Made by a program: the position numbers and the translations under genes
Shown: piece after piece, positions 26,903-35,647 of the stretch
How positions within the stretch are numbered: position 1 is the stretch's first letter
Layout of the letters: each line of letters starts with the position of its first letter
Assembly: GCF_021295335.1 (NCBI RefSeq)
Contig: NZ_JAIWOT010000001.1
Span: forward strand, 2,203,001-2,267,000
Direction: 5' to 3'
Source of the DNA: Komagataeibacter sp. FNDCF1
Lineage (GTDB): Bacteria > Pseudomonadota > Alphaproteobacteria > Acetobacterales > Acetobacteraceae
Length of the DNA stretch: 64,000 bases
Notes under the pieces: model-generated
Databases searched by the model: none
What the model was told of the DNA's origin: nothing
The model's input: the letters and a program-made list of their open reading frames with translations, nothing else

Positions 26903-27067
26903 CATCCCCTTATCCACAGATTCAGGGGACGAATATCCGGGCAACCCTGTGGATAAAAACAGCGGGAACCGGGGATAACGTGCATGTTTCCCCCGACTCG
27001 TTGAGAGTCGTATGAATTTTTTCTGATATGTCCGGCTTTTCCAGCCCGCATGCCTGCGGTGGCGCAC
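26903..27067. promoter_or_regulatory. Pair of inverted consensus DnaA boxes
   Basis: TTATCCACA at 26910-26918 and its reverse complement TGTGGATAA at 26948-26956 are exact matches to the bacterial DnaA box, 38 bases apart and facing each other. An AT-rich stretch (TATGAATTTTTTCTGATATG) follows near 27011. A perfect pair is unlikely by chance in GC-rich DNA. There are too few boxes to call an origin; titration or regulatory sites are possible. Confidence 0.55.
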
Positions 27068-27289
27068 TCAGGCGCGGGGCGGAAGGGAATAAGGATCATG
27101 CCGCTCGGGCAGGACGGGGGCGGACGCGCCCATGCGGTGGGCACGGTAGAGCAGGCCGTGCCCCAGCTTTTCAATCAGCATGCCCCGGCGCTGCATCCGC
27201 TCGTGACTGATGGCATACCCGATCTCCCGCACGATCTGACCACGCAGCACCTGCATCCACCCACGCAGGGCAAGTTTCTTCCGCGTCAT
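27068..27289 (-). CDS. Small basic hypothetical protein
   Basis: This 73-aa protein starts MTRKKLALRGWMQVLRGQIV and has high Arg content and no membrane segment. GGGAGCG lies about eight bases before the ATG on the minus strand, and the composition looks genuine. No family is recognised. It lies alone between two plus-strand genes, next to an AT-rich stretch (27310-27410) that holds no other gene. Confidence 0.55.
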   Translation of the reverse strand: MTRKKLALRGWMQVLRGQIVREIGYAISHERMQRRGMLIEKLGHGLLYRAHRMGASAPVLPERHDPYSLPPRA

Positions 27290-27487
27290 GTCGCGCGCTC
27301 CCGTTCACCACCAAGTTAATTGTTATGTTCATGGCAGATAAGCTTTATGTGCATGACATTCAAGACAAGACACATGGTGTGAAAAGTTATTTATATTTAA
27401 TGCCTGTCATGACATGCCGCCCATGGTGGTCCATGCGTATCACCGGCATGGCGCATCCATGATCACAATGGCCCGAACCAGTCCGCC

Positions 27488-27994
27488 ATGGGGGATATCT
27501 TGCGTTACCTGTTCCTTGTCCTTGCCTGCTGCGCCTGCCTTCGTCCCGCCGCGGCACAGACGCCGTCCGCACAGGTCATAAGCACCCTGTTTGCCGACAA
27601 GCTGACCATGATGGATCTGGGTCTGATCCGCGCCGAACGCGCCATGCAGCATGAAATCGACAGCCTGCCCGACAGCTATGACAGCGACATGATGCCGGTG
27701 GCCGATTTCGACCCACGGCGCAACAGCATCCTGGTCGGAATCTGGTACCAGAACCATGACAGCTTTACCCGCGCGCAGTGCGACAGGCTTCTGGATACGG
27801 TCCGCAAATCCTTTGGCAACCAGCCAACCACCATCATTGCCGCCTGGTTCCGCCACCACGGCTATACGTCACTACGCGATGCCGGGCAGTTCTATGTCGG
27901 GCTGCGCAACATCATCTGGCTGGTCGTGACCGATGGGGACCGGGCATGCTCCTATTCCATGGCAACGGGACAGACGACCATCAACGGATTCTGA
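27488..27994 (+). CDS. Exported hypothetical protein
   Basis: This 168-aa protein has a signal peptide (LRYLFLVLACCACLRPAAAQ) followed by a soluble domain of about 145 residues with conserved-looking MMDLGLIRAERAMQHE and NSILVGIWYQNHDSFTRAQC segments and two Cys. A TTG at 27500 has GGGGGA just upstream and may be the true start, giving a more typical signal peptide. No family is recognised. It is probably periplasmic. Confidence 0.7.
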   Translation: MGDILRYLFLVLACCACLRPAAAQTPSAQVISTLFADKLTMMDLGLIRAERAMQHEIDSLPDSYDSDMMPVADFDPRRNSILVGIWYQNHDSFTRAQCDRLLDTVRKSFGNQPTTIIAAWFRHHGYTSLRDAGQFYVGLRNIIWLVVTDGDRACSYSMATGQTTINGF

Positions 27995-28076
27995 ACACCC
28001 GAAAGCCAGCCAGTCCCCCTTAGCGCCGGCCACCGGGACAGAAGCGAGCGCTGGCGTCCGGCATCCGGGTCCGCGC

Positions 28077-28337
28077 TCAGGCACCCTGCCGGGGCACGGG
28101 ATGCGCCATCGCGATGCGGACCGTCTCCATCTCGTCATCAAGATAGCCCACGATGTCGGTCGTATCGTAAGCACCTTCAAAATGCGTGGCCGCCAGTTCG
28201 GCCCGGATCGCGCCCAGCCGCGCCAGATGGTGCCTGAGACGCAGGACATGCCGCGCGACCCATGGCGGTTCATCTGGGGCAAAGCAGGCATCAATGGCGG
28301 CCTGCGTACAGCCATCGGGCAGGGTGGGATCTTGCAT
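28077..28337 (-). CDS. Hypothetical cytosolic protein
   Basis: This is an 86-aa protein from MQDPTLPDGCTQAAIDACF, predominantly helical and with a His-rich central helix (ARHVLRLRHHLARLG). The start follows GGAGCC on the minus strand; the frame is open 17 codons further. No family is recognised. It is divergent from the helix-turn-helix gene at 28453. Confidence 0.65.
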   Translation of the reverse strand: MQDPTLPDGCTQAAIDACFAPDEPPWVARHVLRLRHHLARLGAIRAELAATHFEGAYDTTDIVGYLDDEMETVRIAMAHPVPRQGA

Positions 28338-28452
28338 GGGAGGCTCTCCATTGTGTGCATAAAAACTACACAAATATCCTGCGGGCATAAGGATATTTTT
28401 CCGGAGATATTATTCCCTTGCCGCCTGTGCGTTTTTTTAGCACAGATTGAGT

Positions 28453-28770
28453 ATGGAAAATACGCACAAAGACACACACACCTCGCCTTCCCCCTCCCGC
28501 ACACGACCTCCACGACTGGACTGGCGCACGCTTGCACCCTCCGTCGCACAACTGCGCATGCAGGGATGTTCCACCCGTGAGACCGCACGCAGGCTGGGCC
28601 TGAACATCAAGACGCTGGAAGCCCACCTGCGCCGCCACCGCATCCGTCATGCCATACCCATGGACCGGCCCGATCAGGTCCGTCGCACCTGCCTGAACTG
28701 CGATAGCGCGTTCGTGGCCGATGGCCGCTTCCTGCGGTTGTGCCCCGACTGCCGGGCCATGTTCGGTTAA
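28453..28770 (+). CDS. Small DNA-binding-like protein: HTH plus zinc ribbon
   Basis: This is a 105-aa protein. Residues about 30-65 (LAPSVAQLRMQGCSTRETARRLGLN) form a helix-turn-helix of the kind found in resolvase and GcrA-like proteins. Residues about 80-100 carry C-L-N-C and C-P-D-C pairs (TCLNCDSAFVADGRFLRLC), a probable zinc ribbon. The combination suggests a transcription factor or phage/element-type regulator. It starts at the ATG after TTGAGT. It is divergent from the hypothetical gene at 28077-28337, with an AT-rich shared promoter region. Confidence 0.75.
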   Translation: MENTHKDTHTSPSPSRTRPPRLDWRTLAPSVAQLRMQGCSTRETARRLGLNIKTLEAHLRRHRIRHAIPMDRPDQVRRTCLNCDSAFVADGRFLRLCPDCRAMFG

Positions 28771-28855
28771 GGATGCTCACTTTCCCGTGCGTCGGGAACC
28801 ATCCCACCTCCCCCACGGTTTCAGCGGTAGTCCCCCAGCACAGGATTCCCGGAAT

Positions 28856-29185
28856 ATGGGCAAACCCCGCCATCCCGACACGACGCCACCAGACCTGTCC
28901 CATGATCAACGCCGCATACAGTTCCGCATTGCCCTGCACCACGGCAGTGTGGCCACGCCGCCCGCCCGCACGAGGCCCGCGTGGCGCGGCCTGCGCTCCG
29001 CCGCCCTGCTGGGGCTGGCACTGACCCTTACGGCCACGGGGCTGGACGCGTGCAAGCGCCACCCGCAGACGGCGGGCGAGAAGCTGGACCATTTTGGTGA
29101 CAAGATGCAGGATACCTTCGACCCGCCAAAAGGGCCGGGCGAAAAGGCAGGTCGCTCGATCGACCGCACACTGCACGACAATTAA
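28856..29185 (+). CDS. Small membrane-anchored or lipoprotein-like protein
   Basis: This is a 109-aa protein. After a hydrophilic N-terminus it has one hydrophobic segment (LRSAALLGLALTLTATGLDAC), ending in a Cys that could be lipidated, and a charged tail (KLDHFGDKMQDTFDPP and a Lys/Arg-rich end). The tail resembles small entericidin/stress lipoproteins, but no family is certain. The start at MGKPRHPDT has weak ribosome-binding context (GGAAT). Confidence 0.6.
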   Translation: MGKPRHPDTTPPDLSHDQRRIQFRIALHHGSVATPPARTRPAWRGLRSAALLGLALTLTATGLDACKRHPQTAGEKLDHFGDKMQDTFDPPKGPGEKAGRSIDRTLHDN

Positions 29186-29212
29186 GGATGCCAACAAGGC
29201 TACCGGTCCGGT

Positions 29213-29935
29213 TCAGGGCACCGGACGGCGGTCGATCTCGTCAAAGGACAGGTTCATGACGGGATAGTCCCGCCAGTCCATGAAATCGAAATGCCACCAT
29301 TCCTCGGCCAGCGACATGAAACCGCTGGCCTGCATGATGGTGGCCAGCAGGTCACGCATCGCCCGCGCATCAGCCGATCCCCCCGCATAGCCCACATGGG
29401 CACGCGGGGTCATTTCATCAAAGCCGGATGGCATGGCCACAACCCGCCGGGTTGCCAGATCCCATAACGTCAGGTCTACCGCGCAGCCCCGGTTGTGGCG
29501 CGAACCCTGGGCCGGGTCCCCCACGAAATCATGCAGGGATTCAGGTACGGCGTAGCGGAACAGGGCACTGACATGCCACGGCCTGTAGGCATCATAGACC
29601 AGCAGCCCGAAACCATGCCGCGCCGCCAGCACCCGCGCATGTGAAAGGGCTGCCGCCGCCGGGCGCTGCATGAAGGCGCGCGCCGTGTCATAAACGGGAA
29701 AACCCAGAAAATTGCGCGCCGTGGCATAGCGTATGTCCAGCGCCACGGCAGGATCGAAGCAGGCCAGGTCGACCAGGTCGATCGCCCGGTGGTCCGTCTG
29801 TGGAAACGCGGGCATCCGCAGGGCCGCCACGGTGGCCCGCAATGCATCTGGTGACATGCGCAGGGGTACGCGGAATGTATCGTCCCCCCCACCCGGCAGC
29901 GGGCCAGCGGGCTGCCCGGCACTGTCTTCCACCAT
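29213..29935 (-). CDS. D-alanyl-D-alanine dipeptidase (VanX/DdpX family)
   Basis: This 240-aa zinc dipeptidase carries the family metal motif SRHNRGCAVDLTL (S-x-H-x-x-G-x-A-x-D) and the distal EEWWHFDF with catalytic Glu and zinc His; Arg in YDAYRPW is also typical. It hydrolyses D-Ala-D-Ala, as VanX does in glycopeptide resistance and DdpX in cell-wall turnover. No vanH or vanA ligase is nearby, so turnover or use of D-Ala is more likely than resistance. No signal peptide is seen. Confidence 0.9.
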   Translation of the reverse strand: MVEDSAGQPAGPLPGGGDDTFRVPLRMSPDALRATVAALRMPAFPQTDHRAIDLVDLACFDPAVALDIRYATARNFLGFPVYDTARAFMQRPAAAALSHARVLAARHGFGLLVYDAYRPWHVSALFRYAVPESLHDFVGDPAQGSRHNRGCAVDLTLWDLATRRVVAMPSGFDEMTPRAHVGYAGGSADARAMRDLLATIMQASGFMSLAEEWWHFDFMDWRDYPVMNLSFDEIDRRPVP

Positions 29936-29980
29936 GGCGGCGCCTAACCTGACCGGTGGTGGCTGCGCGCAGTCCGGGCT

Positions 29981-30211
29981 TCAGGCCGGCGGGGTGTAGG
30001 ACTGGACATCTTCCACCGTGTGGCTGAGCAGGATCTTGCCGTTACCGGACGACTGCACCCATGCAAGCGGAATGGTGAAGGTACTCTCCGCCGGGCCATC
30101 CACGGTAACCTGGATCGTGCCGTCGGCATTGACCGCCGTCAGCGTACCCATGCGACCGGAACCCGCCGCGACCACATCCTGACCCAGCATGGCCTGCGTT
30201 ACATCTGTCAT
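29981..30211 (-). CDS. Small beta-rich hypothetical protein
   Basis: This is a 76-aa protein from MTDVTQAMLGQDVVAAGSGR, with alternating hydrophobic residues (TLTAVNADGTIQVTVDG, TFTIPLAWV) that suggest a small beta-barrel, such as PRC- or SH3-like. GGAAGGGA lies in front of this ATG; the frame is open 39 codons further upstream. It is similar in style to the 58-aa gene at 42222. No function is assignable. Confidence 0.7.
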   Translation of the reverse strand: MTDVTQAMLGQDVVAAGSGRMGTLTAVNADGTIQVTVDGPAESTFTIPLAWVQSSGNGKILLSHTVEDVQSYTPPA

Positions 30212-30409
30212 GAATTCCCTTCCATCATCGGGCCAGCGCTCCGCCCCGCGCACCCGCACGGAGGCCGGATCACGCGGTCCCCATATCGACCAGCGTACAC
30301 ATATCCGCCGCCCTGCCAACCCGCTCACGGTCCGGGGCCCCGCATGCGCCTTGCCCCATGCGGGGCCATACCGTGCATAACACGGCGCACCGGCAGGGGT
30401 TGCCCCGGC

Positions 30410-30901
30410 TCAGTTCACGCCAAACTGTTTGCGCTGGGACATGACCCGGTTCAGGCGCTCATTGTACGTGTGGTAGGTCCCCTTGGGCACGCAGCCCATT
30501 TCCTCCAGGTCCTCAAGCTTGATGCTGTCATTGAGCCAGGAATTGACCTCATTGAAACTGACTTTCTGCGGCACGTCGCGCCCGCTGAACACCACGGGGT
30601 CATCCTGCCCCTGCACATAGCCGAATTTCATGTACACGCCGCCCGGGGGTGGATTCTGCGCAGCCATTTCGCCGCACACCACGGATGCGCCATCCATGCC
30701 ATGTGTCGTCACGTTGCGAAACGTCGCCCCATGCGCATCGGGCAGGGTGGCCGCGACATGGCGCTCGGCCTCGGCAATGACGGCAGGCGCCTGCCCCTGA
30801 TGGCCGGAACCCGCCGCATGCGCCACGCCAGAGGCATAAAGGCCCATGGAGATACCCAGTACGATAAACCTTCTCATGCTTGCGCCCATCCGATCATTCA
30901 T
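30410..30901 (-). CDS. Exported hypothetical protein with two Cys
   Basis: This is a 163-aa protein with a signal peptide (MRRFIVLGISMGLYASGVAHA) cleaved near residue 31; an ATG at 30877 would give a shorter n-region. The mature part contains VVCGEMAAQNPPPGGVYMKF, a pattern seen in several small alphaproteobacterial exported proteins, and a second Cys in MGCVPKGTYHTYNERL. It is likely periplasmic. Function is unknown. Confidence 0.72.
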   Translation of the reverse strand: MNDRMGASMRRFIVLGISMGLYASGVAHAAGSGHQGQAPAVIAEAERHVAATLPDAHGATFRNVTTHGMDGASVVCGEMAAQNPPPGGVYMKFGYVQGQDDPVVFSGRDVPQKVSFNEVNSWLNDSIKLEDLEEMGCVPKGTYHTYNERLNRVMSQRKQFGVN

Positions 30902-31101
30902 AGCGTCATAGCCCGGCTTTCCTGATGCGCCGCCCGGTCCCGGGGGTCAAGCGGGTGCGCCAGCGCCAGCCCGAACGCAATTTTATTACAGGCGATAATA
31001 CCACTCGGACCGCGATGGTCATGCAAAATGATCCGGGAACGCTATAATGCGGCAGAGAAACCCGGCCCCGGCCGGGACAGCGCATCAAAGGCCATATGTT
31101 C

Positions 31102-33645
31102 ATGTCACAAGACTCCCCAGCCCCCTCCCCTTCGACCGATCCACGCAGCCGGGCGGATTTCGTGCATGTGCGTGGCGCGCGCGAACACAACCTGAAAGAC
31201 GTGGACGTGGACATGCCACGCGACAGGCTGGTCGTGTTCACCGGGGTGTCCGGCTCGGGCAAGTCATCGCTTGCCTTCGGCACGCTTTACGCGGAAGCCC
31301 AGCGGCGGTACCTGGAATCCGTCTCCCCCTACGCGCGCCGCCTGTTCCGGCAGATGCCGGTGCCCGATGTCGACAGCATCGAGGGGCTGCCACCCGCCAT
31401 CGCGCTGCAGCAGCAGCGTGGCACGGGCACGGGCCGGTCATCGGTCGGCAGCATCACCACGCTGTCCAACCTGCTGCGCATGCTCTACTCACGCGCGGGG
31501 CACTATCCTGCCGGCATGCGGCGGCTGGAAGCGGAATCCTTTTCCGCCAACACGCCCACGGGGGCCTGCCCGCAATGCCATGGGCAGGGGCGCATCATGG
31601 ACACGACCACGGCGCTGCTGGTGCCCGATGACAGCCTGTCCATCCGTGAACGCGCCGTGGCGGCATGGCCCACGGCGTGGCAGGGGCAGAACCTGCGTGA
31701 TATCCTGATCACCATGGGCGTGGACGTGGACTGCCCGTGGCGCGACCTGCCGCAGAAGACCCGCGACTGGATCCTGTATACCGAGGAGACACCGACCTAT
31801 CCCGTCTATCCCGGTCTGGACCATGCCACCGTGCAGCGCGCGATACGGCAGAACATCCCGCCTGGCTACAATGGTACCTTTACCGGCGCGCGGCGCTATG
31901 TGCTGCACACCTTCGCATCGTCACAGAGCGCGAACATGCGCAGGCGGGCCGAACGCTTCCTGACCGCGACACCGTGCCCCACCTGCCATGGACAGCGCCT
32001 CAACCCCGATGCGCTGCGGGTCACGCTTGCGGGGCTGAACATTGCACAGCTGACCTGCCTGCCGCTGTCCGCCATCGCACGCACCCTGGCCCCGCTGGCA
32101 GATGGCACGCTTGCGCCTGATGACGCGCCGCAGGCAGGCGAGGCCACGGCCATCGCGGCACGCCGCATGGCGACCGACCTGATCGCGCGCATCGCGGTGC
32201 TGGAACACCTGGGTCTGGGCTACCTGCAGGCCGACCGGTCGGTCACGACCCTTTCCCCCGGTGAATACCAGCGCCTGCGGCTGGGCACGCAGATCCGCTC
32301 AAGCCTGTTTGGCGTGGTCTATGTGCTGGATGAACCCTCCAGCGGGCTGCATCCGGCCGATGCCCATAACCTGCTGGATGCGCTGGAGGGACTGAAGGCC
32401 GGGGGCAATTCGCTCTTCATCGTCGAGCACAACCTGTACCTCATCCGCCGCGCGGACTGGATTGTCGATGTCGGACCCGATGCCGGCACACGGGGCGGGA
32501 TGGTCCTGTACAGCGGCCAGCCCGATGGCCTGCGCGCCGTAAGCCAGTCACGCACGGCGCCCTACCTGTTCGCGGGGGATACGCCCATCGCGGGCACGCC
32601 GCGTACACCGGCAGGGTGGCTGAAGCTTGCGGGGGTGACTTGGAACAATCTCCATAACCTGGGCGTGGACATACCGCTGGGCACGTTCGTGACCGTGACC
32701 GGACTGTCCGGATCGGGCAAATCCAGCCTTGTCAGCCAGGCGCTTCCCACGCTGGTGGCCCAGGCACTGGGCCAGAAACTGACGGTCGACCCGGAGGCGG
32801 ACAGCGTGGACGACCTGCCCGAAGGCACCCCGCGCGGGCAGGTGATGGCAGGTGCCGACCGGCTGAAACGGCTGGTCATGATCGACCAGAAGCCGATCGG
32901 CCGCACGCCACGCTCCAATCTTGCCACCTATACCGGCCTGTTCGACACGATCCGGCAGATGTATGCCGCAACCGACATGGCAAAGGCACGGGGATATGAC
33001 GCGGGCCGCTTTTCCTTCAACCTGCCCAAGGGCCGCTGCCCGACCTGCGAGGGAGCGGGATCGGTCATGGTTGAACTGCTGTTCCTGCCCAGCGTGTATT
33101 CCCCCTGCCCCACCTGCCATGGCACGCGCTACCGGCCCGAAGTGCTGGAAGTCACCATACGCGGCAGGTCGATTGCCGACATACTGGGCATGACGGTGGA
33201 TGAAGCCGCCGCGTTCTTTGCCGATACGCCATCCCTGTCCGCCGCACTGGGCACGGTGCGGCAGGGCGGGCTTGGTTACCTGAAGCTGGGACAGCCCGCG
33301 ACCGAACTGTCCGGTGGCGAGGCGCAGCGCATCAAGCTTGCGACCGAGCTGCAGAAGCAGCGCCGCGGGCATACGCTCTATATCCTCGATGAGCCGACAA
33401 CCGGCCTGCATCCCGCGGATGTGGACCGCCTGCAGGTGCATCTGCAGTCCCTGGTCGATGCCGGGCATACGGTGGTCGTGGCCGAGCATGACATGCGCGT
33501 GGCCGCGCGCGGGGACTGGATCATCGACATGGGCCCGGAGGCGGGGGACGGCGGCGGCCAAATCGTGGCGGCGGGCACACCGCATGATGTCGCACGCGAC
33601 ACCGCAAGCAGGACCGCCCCCTACCTGCTGCCGCTGACGGGCTGA
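31102..33645 (+). CDS. UvrA-like ABC ATPase (UvrA2 class)
   Basis: This 847-aa protein has tandem ABC ATPase halves. Walker A motifs are GVSGSGKSS (near residue 48) and GLSGSGKSS (near 540), and Walker B motifs [12 protein letters not shown] and [12 protein letters not shown]. Four zinc-type CxxC units are visible ([32 protein letters not shown]). It is about 100 residues shorter than UvrA and appears to lack the UvrB-binding region, as in UvrA2 proteins linked to tolerance of DNA-binding drugs rather than core excision repair. The first ABC signature is altered (LSPGEYQRL); the second is normal ([11 protein letters not shown]). AAAGG lies nine bases before this ATG. Confidence 0.9.
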   Translation: MSQDSPAPSPSTDPRSRADFVHVRGAREHNLKDVDVDMPRDRLVVFTGVSGSGKSSLAFGTLYAEAQRRYLESVSPYARRLFRQMPVPDVDSIEGLPPAIALQQQRGTGTGRSSVGSITTLSNLLRMLYSRAGHYPAGMRRLEAESFSANTPTGACPQCHGQGRIMDTTTALLVPDDSLSIRERAVAAWPTAWQGQNLRDILITMGVDVDCPWRDLPQKTRDWILYTEETPTYPVYPGLDHATVQRAIRQNIPPGYNGTFTGARRYVLHTFASSQSANMRRRAERFLTATPCPTCHGQRLNPDALRVTLAGLNIAQLTCLPLSAIARTLAPLADGTLAPDDAPQAGEATAIAARRMATDLIARIAVLEHLGLGYLQADRSVTTLSPGEYQRLRLGTQIRSSLFGVVYVLDEPSSGLHPADAHNLLDALEGLKAGGNSLFIVEHNLYLIRRADWIVDVGPDAGTRGGMVLYSGQPDGLRAVSQSRTAPYLFAGDTPIAGTPRTPAGWLKLAGVTWNNLHNLGVDIPLGTFVTVTGLSGSGKSSLVSQALPTLVAQALGQKLTVDPEADSVDDLPEGTPRGQVMAGADRLKRLVMIDQKPIGRTPRSNLATYTGLFDTIRQMYAATDMAKARGYDAGRFSFNLPKGRCPTCEGAGSVMVELLFLPSVYSPCPTCHGTRYRPEVLEVTIRGRSIADILGMTVDEAAAFFADTPSLSAALGTVRQGGLGYLKLGQPATELSGGEAQRIKLATELQKQRRGHTLYILDEPTTGLHPADVDRLQVHLQSLVDAGHTVVVAEHDMRVAARGDWIIDMGPEAGDGGGQIVAAGTPHDVARDTASRTAPYLLPLTG

Positions 33646-33649
33646 AAAC

Positions 33650-33735
33650 ATAAAGAAATTTCTGGTGAAGCCTTTTTCAGAAAGCTTCAGGGAACGCCGC
33701 CTTCCTGAAAAGGAGGCGGCACCCGGAAACTTTTA
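33650..33735 (-). repeat. Dispersed palindromic repeat, copy 1
   Basis: On the minus strand this reads TAAAAGTTTCCGGGTGCCGCC, then an inner palindrome, GGCGGCGTTCCC, then TGAAGCTTTCTGAAAAAGGC. Related copies lie at 53488-53560 and 61968-62035, with partial ones at 38295-38340 and 57725-57770. Here it fills the gap between the convergent stops of the UvrA2 and GntP genes, where it may also act as a bidirectional terminator. Confidence 0.75.
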
Positions 33736-35148
33736 TCAATGCCCCGCCTGCGCAGGCAGCACGGCCCACAGCCCGGCCACACCGGCAAAGACCAGCACGG
33801 AGGCGACCAGTGTCATCACACTCCAGCTCCGCAGCCCCTCGCGCACGCTGACACCAGACATGCGGGTCACGATCCAGAACCCGGCATCATTGACATGGGA
33901 AAGCCCCATGCCCCCGGCCCCCATGGCCAGCGCCATGAGTGCGAGATGCGTCTGGTCAAGATGCAGCCGCCCGATCATGGGGCCAAGAATGCCTGCCGTG
34001 GTCATGAGTGCCACGGTGGTCGGCCCCTGCGCCACGCGCAGGATCATGGTCAGCACAAAGGCCAGGACCAGCAGCGGCAACCCGGTTGAAGCCAGCAGGC
34101 CGCCCAGCGCATCCCCCACGCCGCTACCCACCAGCACCTGCGCGAACGCGCCCCCCGCCCCGGTAATCAGGATGATGATGGCCGTGCCCGGCAGGGCGGC
34201 GGCCACCACGTCGGACACGGTGCCAAGCGCCATGCCGCGCCGCAGCCCCAGCAGCCATGCGCACATGATGACATCCAGCCCAAGCGCCACAAAGGGAATG
34301 CCAGCAAAGACCAGCACCCCGCGCAGGGGGCCTGGCGCCATCAGTTCACCGGCCAGCGTGCCACCGACCATCAGCATGACCGGCACGGCAATCACCAGCG
34401 CGATCTCCCCCATGCCGACAGGCTGGCGCTGGCTGGCCTGCATGAACAGCCGGGCCGGACCATCCGCCGTGTCATGGGTCCGGGCCGTATCGCGTGCCTC
34501 ATCCACGACGGCGCGGATATCGGGTGTACAGCCAAAGGGGCGGGCCATGATCGGGCGGGTCAGGACATAGGTCAGCCCGGTGGCCATGGCGGCCAATGGC
34601 AGGCCCAGCAGCAGCATGTGGCCAGCCCCCACGCCCAGCGCGCCCGCCACCGCCACGGCGCCGGGATGGGGCGGCAGCAGCGCGTGTACCGTCAGCATGG
34701 TCACCGCCATGGGTATGCCGAACACGGCGGGCGGGCGGCCCGTCTGCCGCGCCATGCCATATACCAGCGGCATGAGCATGATGACGCCGACTTCAAAGAA
34801 TACCGGAATACCCACCCCGAAGGCCGCGATGACCAGTGCCAGCGGCACATGGGCCGCGCCCACGCGCGCGACAAGTCGGGCCGCCACGACCGCCGCGCCA
34901 CCGGAAAGGTCGATCATGCGCCCGATCATCGCCCCCAGCGCCACGATGATGGCGATATGGCCCATGGTACGGCCCATGCTGCCCTGAATGGCATCAGCCA
35001 GCCGGTCCACCGGCATGCCGGTCAGCAGCGCCACCCCTACCGCAACGGCCAGCAGCGCCACGAAAGGATGCAGCCGCGCCCATAATATCAGCACCAGAAG
35101 GGAGGCAATACCGCCAAGGCCGGTCAAGATCAGCGCGAGTGGAGTCAT
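33736..35148 (-). CDS. GntP family gluconate/organic acid permease
   Basis: This is a 470-aa integral membrane protein with about 12-14 helices. Family segments include GALGAMIGRMIDLSGG-type MIGRMIDLSGGAAVVA, FGVGIPVFFEVGVIMLMPL, LLPPHPGAVAVAGALG and LSHVNDAGFWIVTRMSG near the C-terminus. GntP proteins import gluconate or related hydroxy acids with protons, a fitting role in a gluconate-producing acetic acid bacterium. The start at MTPLALILTG is where the first helix begins. No gluconokinase is adjacent. Confidence 0.88.
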   Translation of the reverse strand: MTPLALILTGLGGIASLLVLILWARLHPFVALLAVAVGVALLTGMPVDRLADAIQGSMGRTMGHIAIIVALGAMIGRMIDLSGGAAVVAARLVARVGAAHVPLALVIAAFGVGIPVFFEVGVIMLMPLVYGMARQTGRPPAVFGIPMAVTMLTVHALLPPHPGAVAVAGALGVGAGHMLLLGLPLAAMATGLTYVLTRPIMARPFGCTPDIRAVVDEARDTARTHDTADGPARLFMQASQRQPVGMGEIALVIAVPVMLMVGGTLAGELMAPGPLRGVLVFAGIPFVALGLDVIMCAWLLGLRRGMALGTVSDVVAAALPGTAIIILITGAGGAFAQVLVGSGVGDALGGLLASTGLPLLVLAFVLTMILRVAQGPTTVALMTTAGILGPMIGRLHLDQTHLALMALAMGAGGMGLSHVNDAGFWIVTRMSGVSVREGLRSWSVMTLVASVLVFAGVAGLWAVLPAQAGH

Positions 35149-35328
35149 GGGCGAATCCCGTGCGTAAGGGCGACCACGCGCGCATGGCCAAACGCATCTT
35201 ATCGGGCATACGGCAACGCCCCGCAACGCCGCCACGCACTAAAAGCATATGCCATGCGGAAAACAGCGGAATACCGACATTTTTTTGATCTCTGCCGTAC
35301 CCGTCCCTGCCGGGCATGATTTTCCTGC

Positions 35329-35357
35329 TTGACAGGCTTCCGTCCTGTCTGCATTAC
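35329..35357 (+). promoter_or_regulatory. Possible promoter for the 59-aa membrane protein
   Basis: TTGACA (35329-35334) matches the sigma-70 -35 consensus exactly; 17 bases later CATTAC is a weak -10. It lies about 60 bases before the small plus-strand gene at 35420. The -10 is poor, so this is tentative. Confidence 0.35.
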
Positions 35358-35419
35358 GCGCCACCGGTCACGCACCGCAGTCGCTTTTTTGGGGCCAGAG
35401 CGCCCCGGGACGTCACGCC

Positions 35420-35599
35420 ATGACAACCATGATCACACCATCCCTGTCTTCCACGCGCGGCCTGCATGCCCGCCGCGCGGCCGCGCATGCGAAAACGGTC
35501 ATGCGTGAAATGTGGATCGTGCCGATGGTGGTCATGGGCAGCCTGCTGTGCGGCGGCGTGGCGACCCTGTTCTCCCACCTGCTGGGCCACGGCGGCTAG
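35420..35599 (+). CDS. Small single-span membrane protein (59 aa)
   Basis: The frame reads MTTMITPSLSSTRGLHARRA and then AAAHAKTVMREMW, followed by a hydrophobic segment IVPMVVMGSLLCGGVATLF and a short His/Gly tail. One membrane span with a basic N-terminus suggests an N-in topology. Codon use is GC-rich and consistent with a real gene, and a TTGACA lies upstream. No family is recognised. It is separated from the divergent gntP gene by about 270 bases. Confidence 0.55.
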   Translation: MTTMITPSLSSTRGLHARRAAAHAKTVMREMWIVPMVVMGSLLCGGVATLFSHLLGHGG

Positions 35600-35647
35600 G
35601 CAGGCAGCCCCGGAAACGGGGCCGCAATCAATGCCGCGGGGGCCGCT

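Noticed and set aside
26903-27067. Replication origin at the DnaA boxes
   Set aside because: Only two perfect boxes and no origin-linked genes (dnaA, parAB, gidA, hemE) nearby; reported only as DnaA-box pairs here and at 38544-38573.
29213-29935. Glycopeptide resistance cluster
   Set aside because: The VanX-type dipeptidase stands alone without VanH, VanA/B or VanRS homologues, and Gram-negative DdpX-like housekeeping use is more likely.
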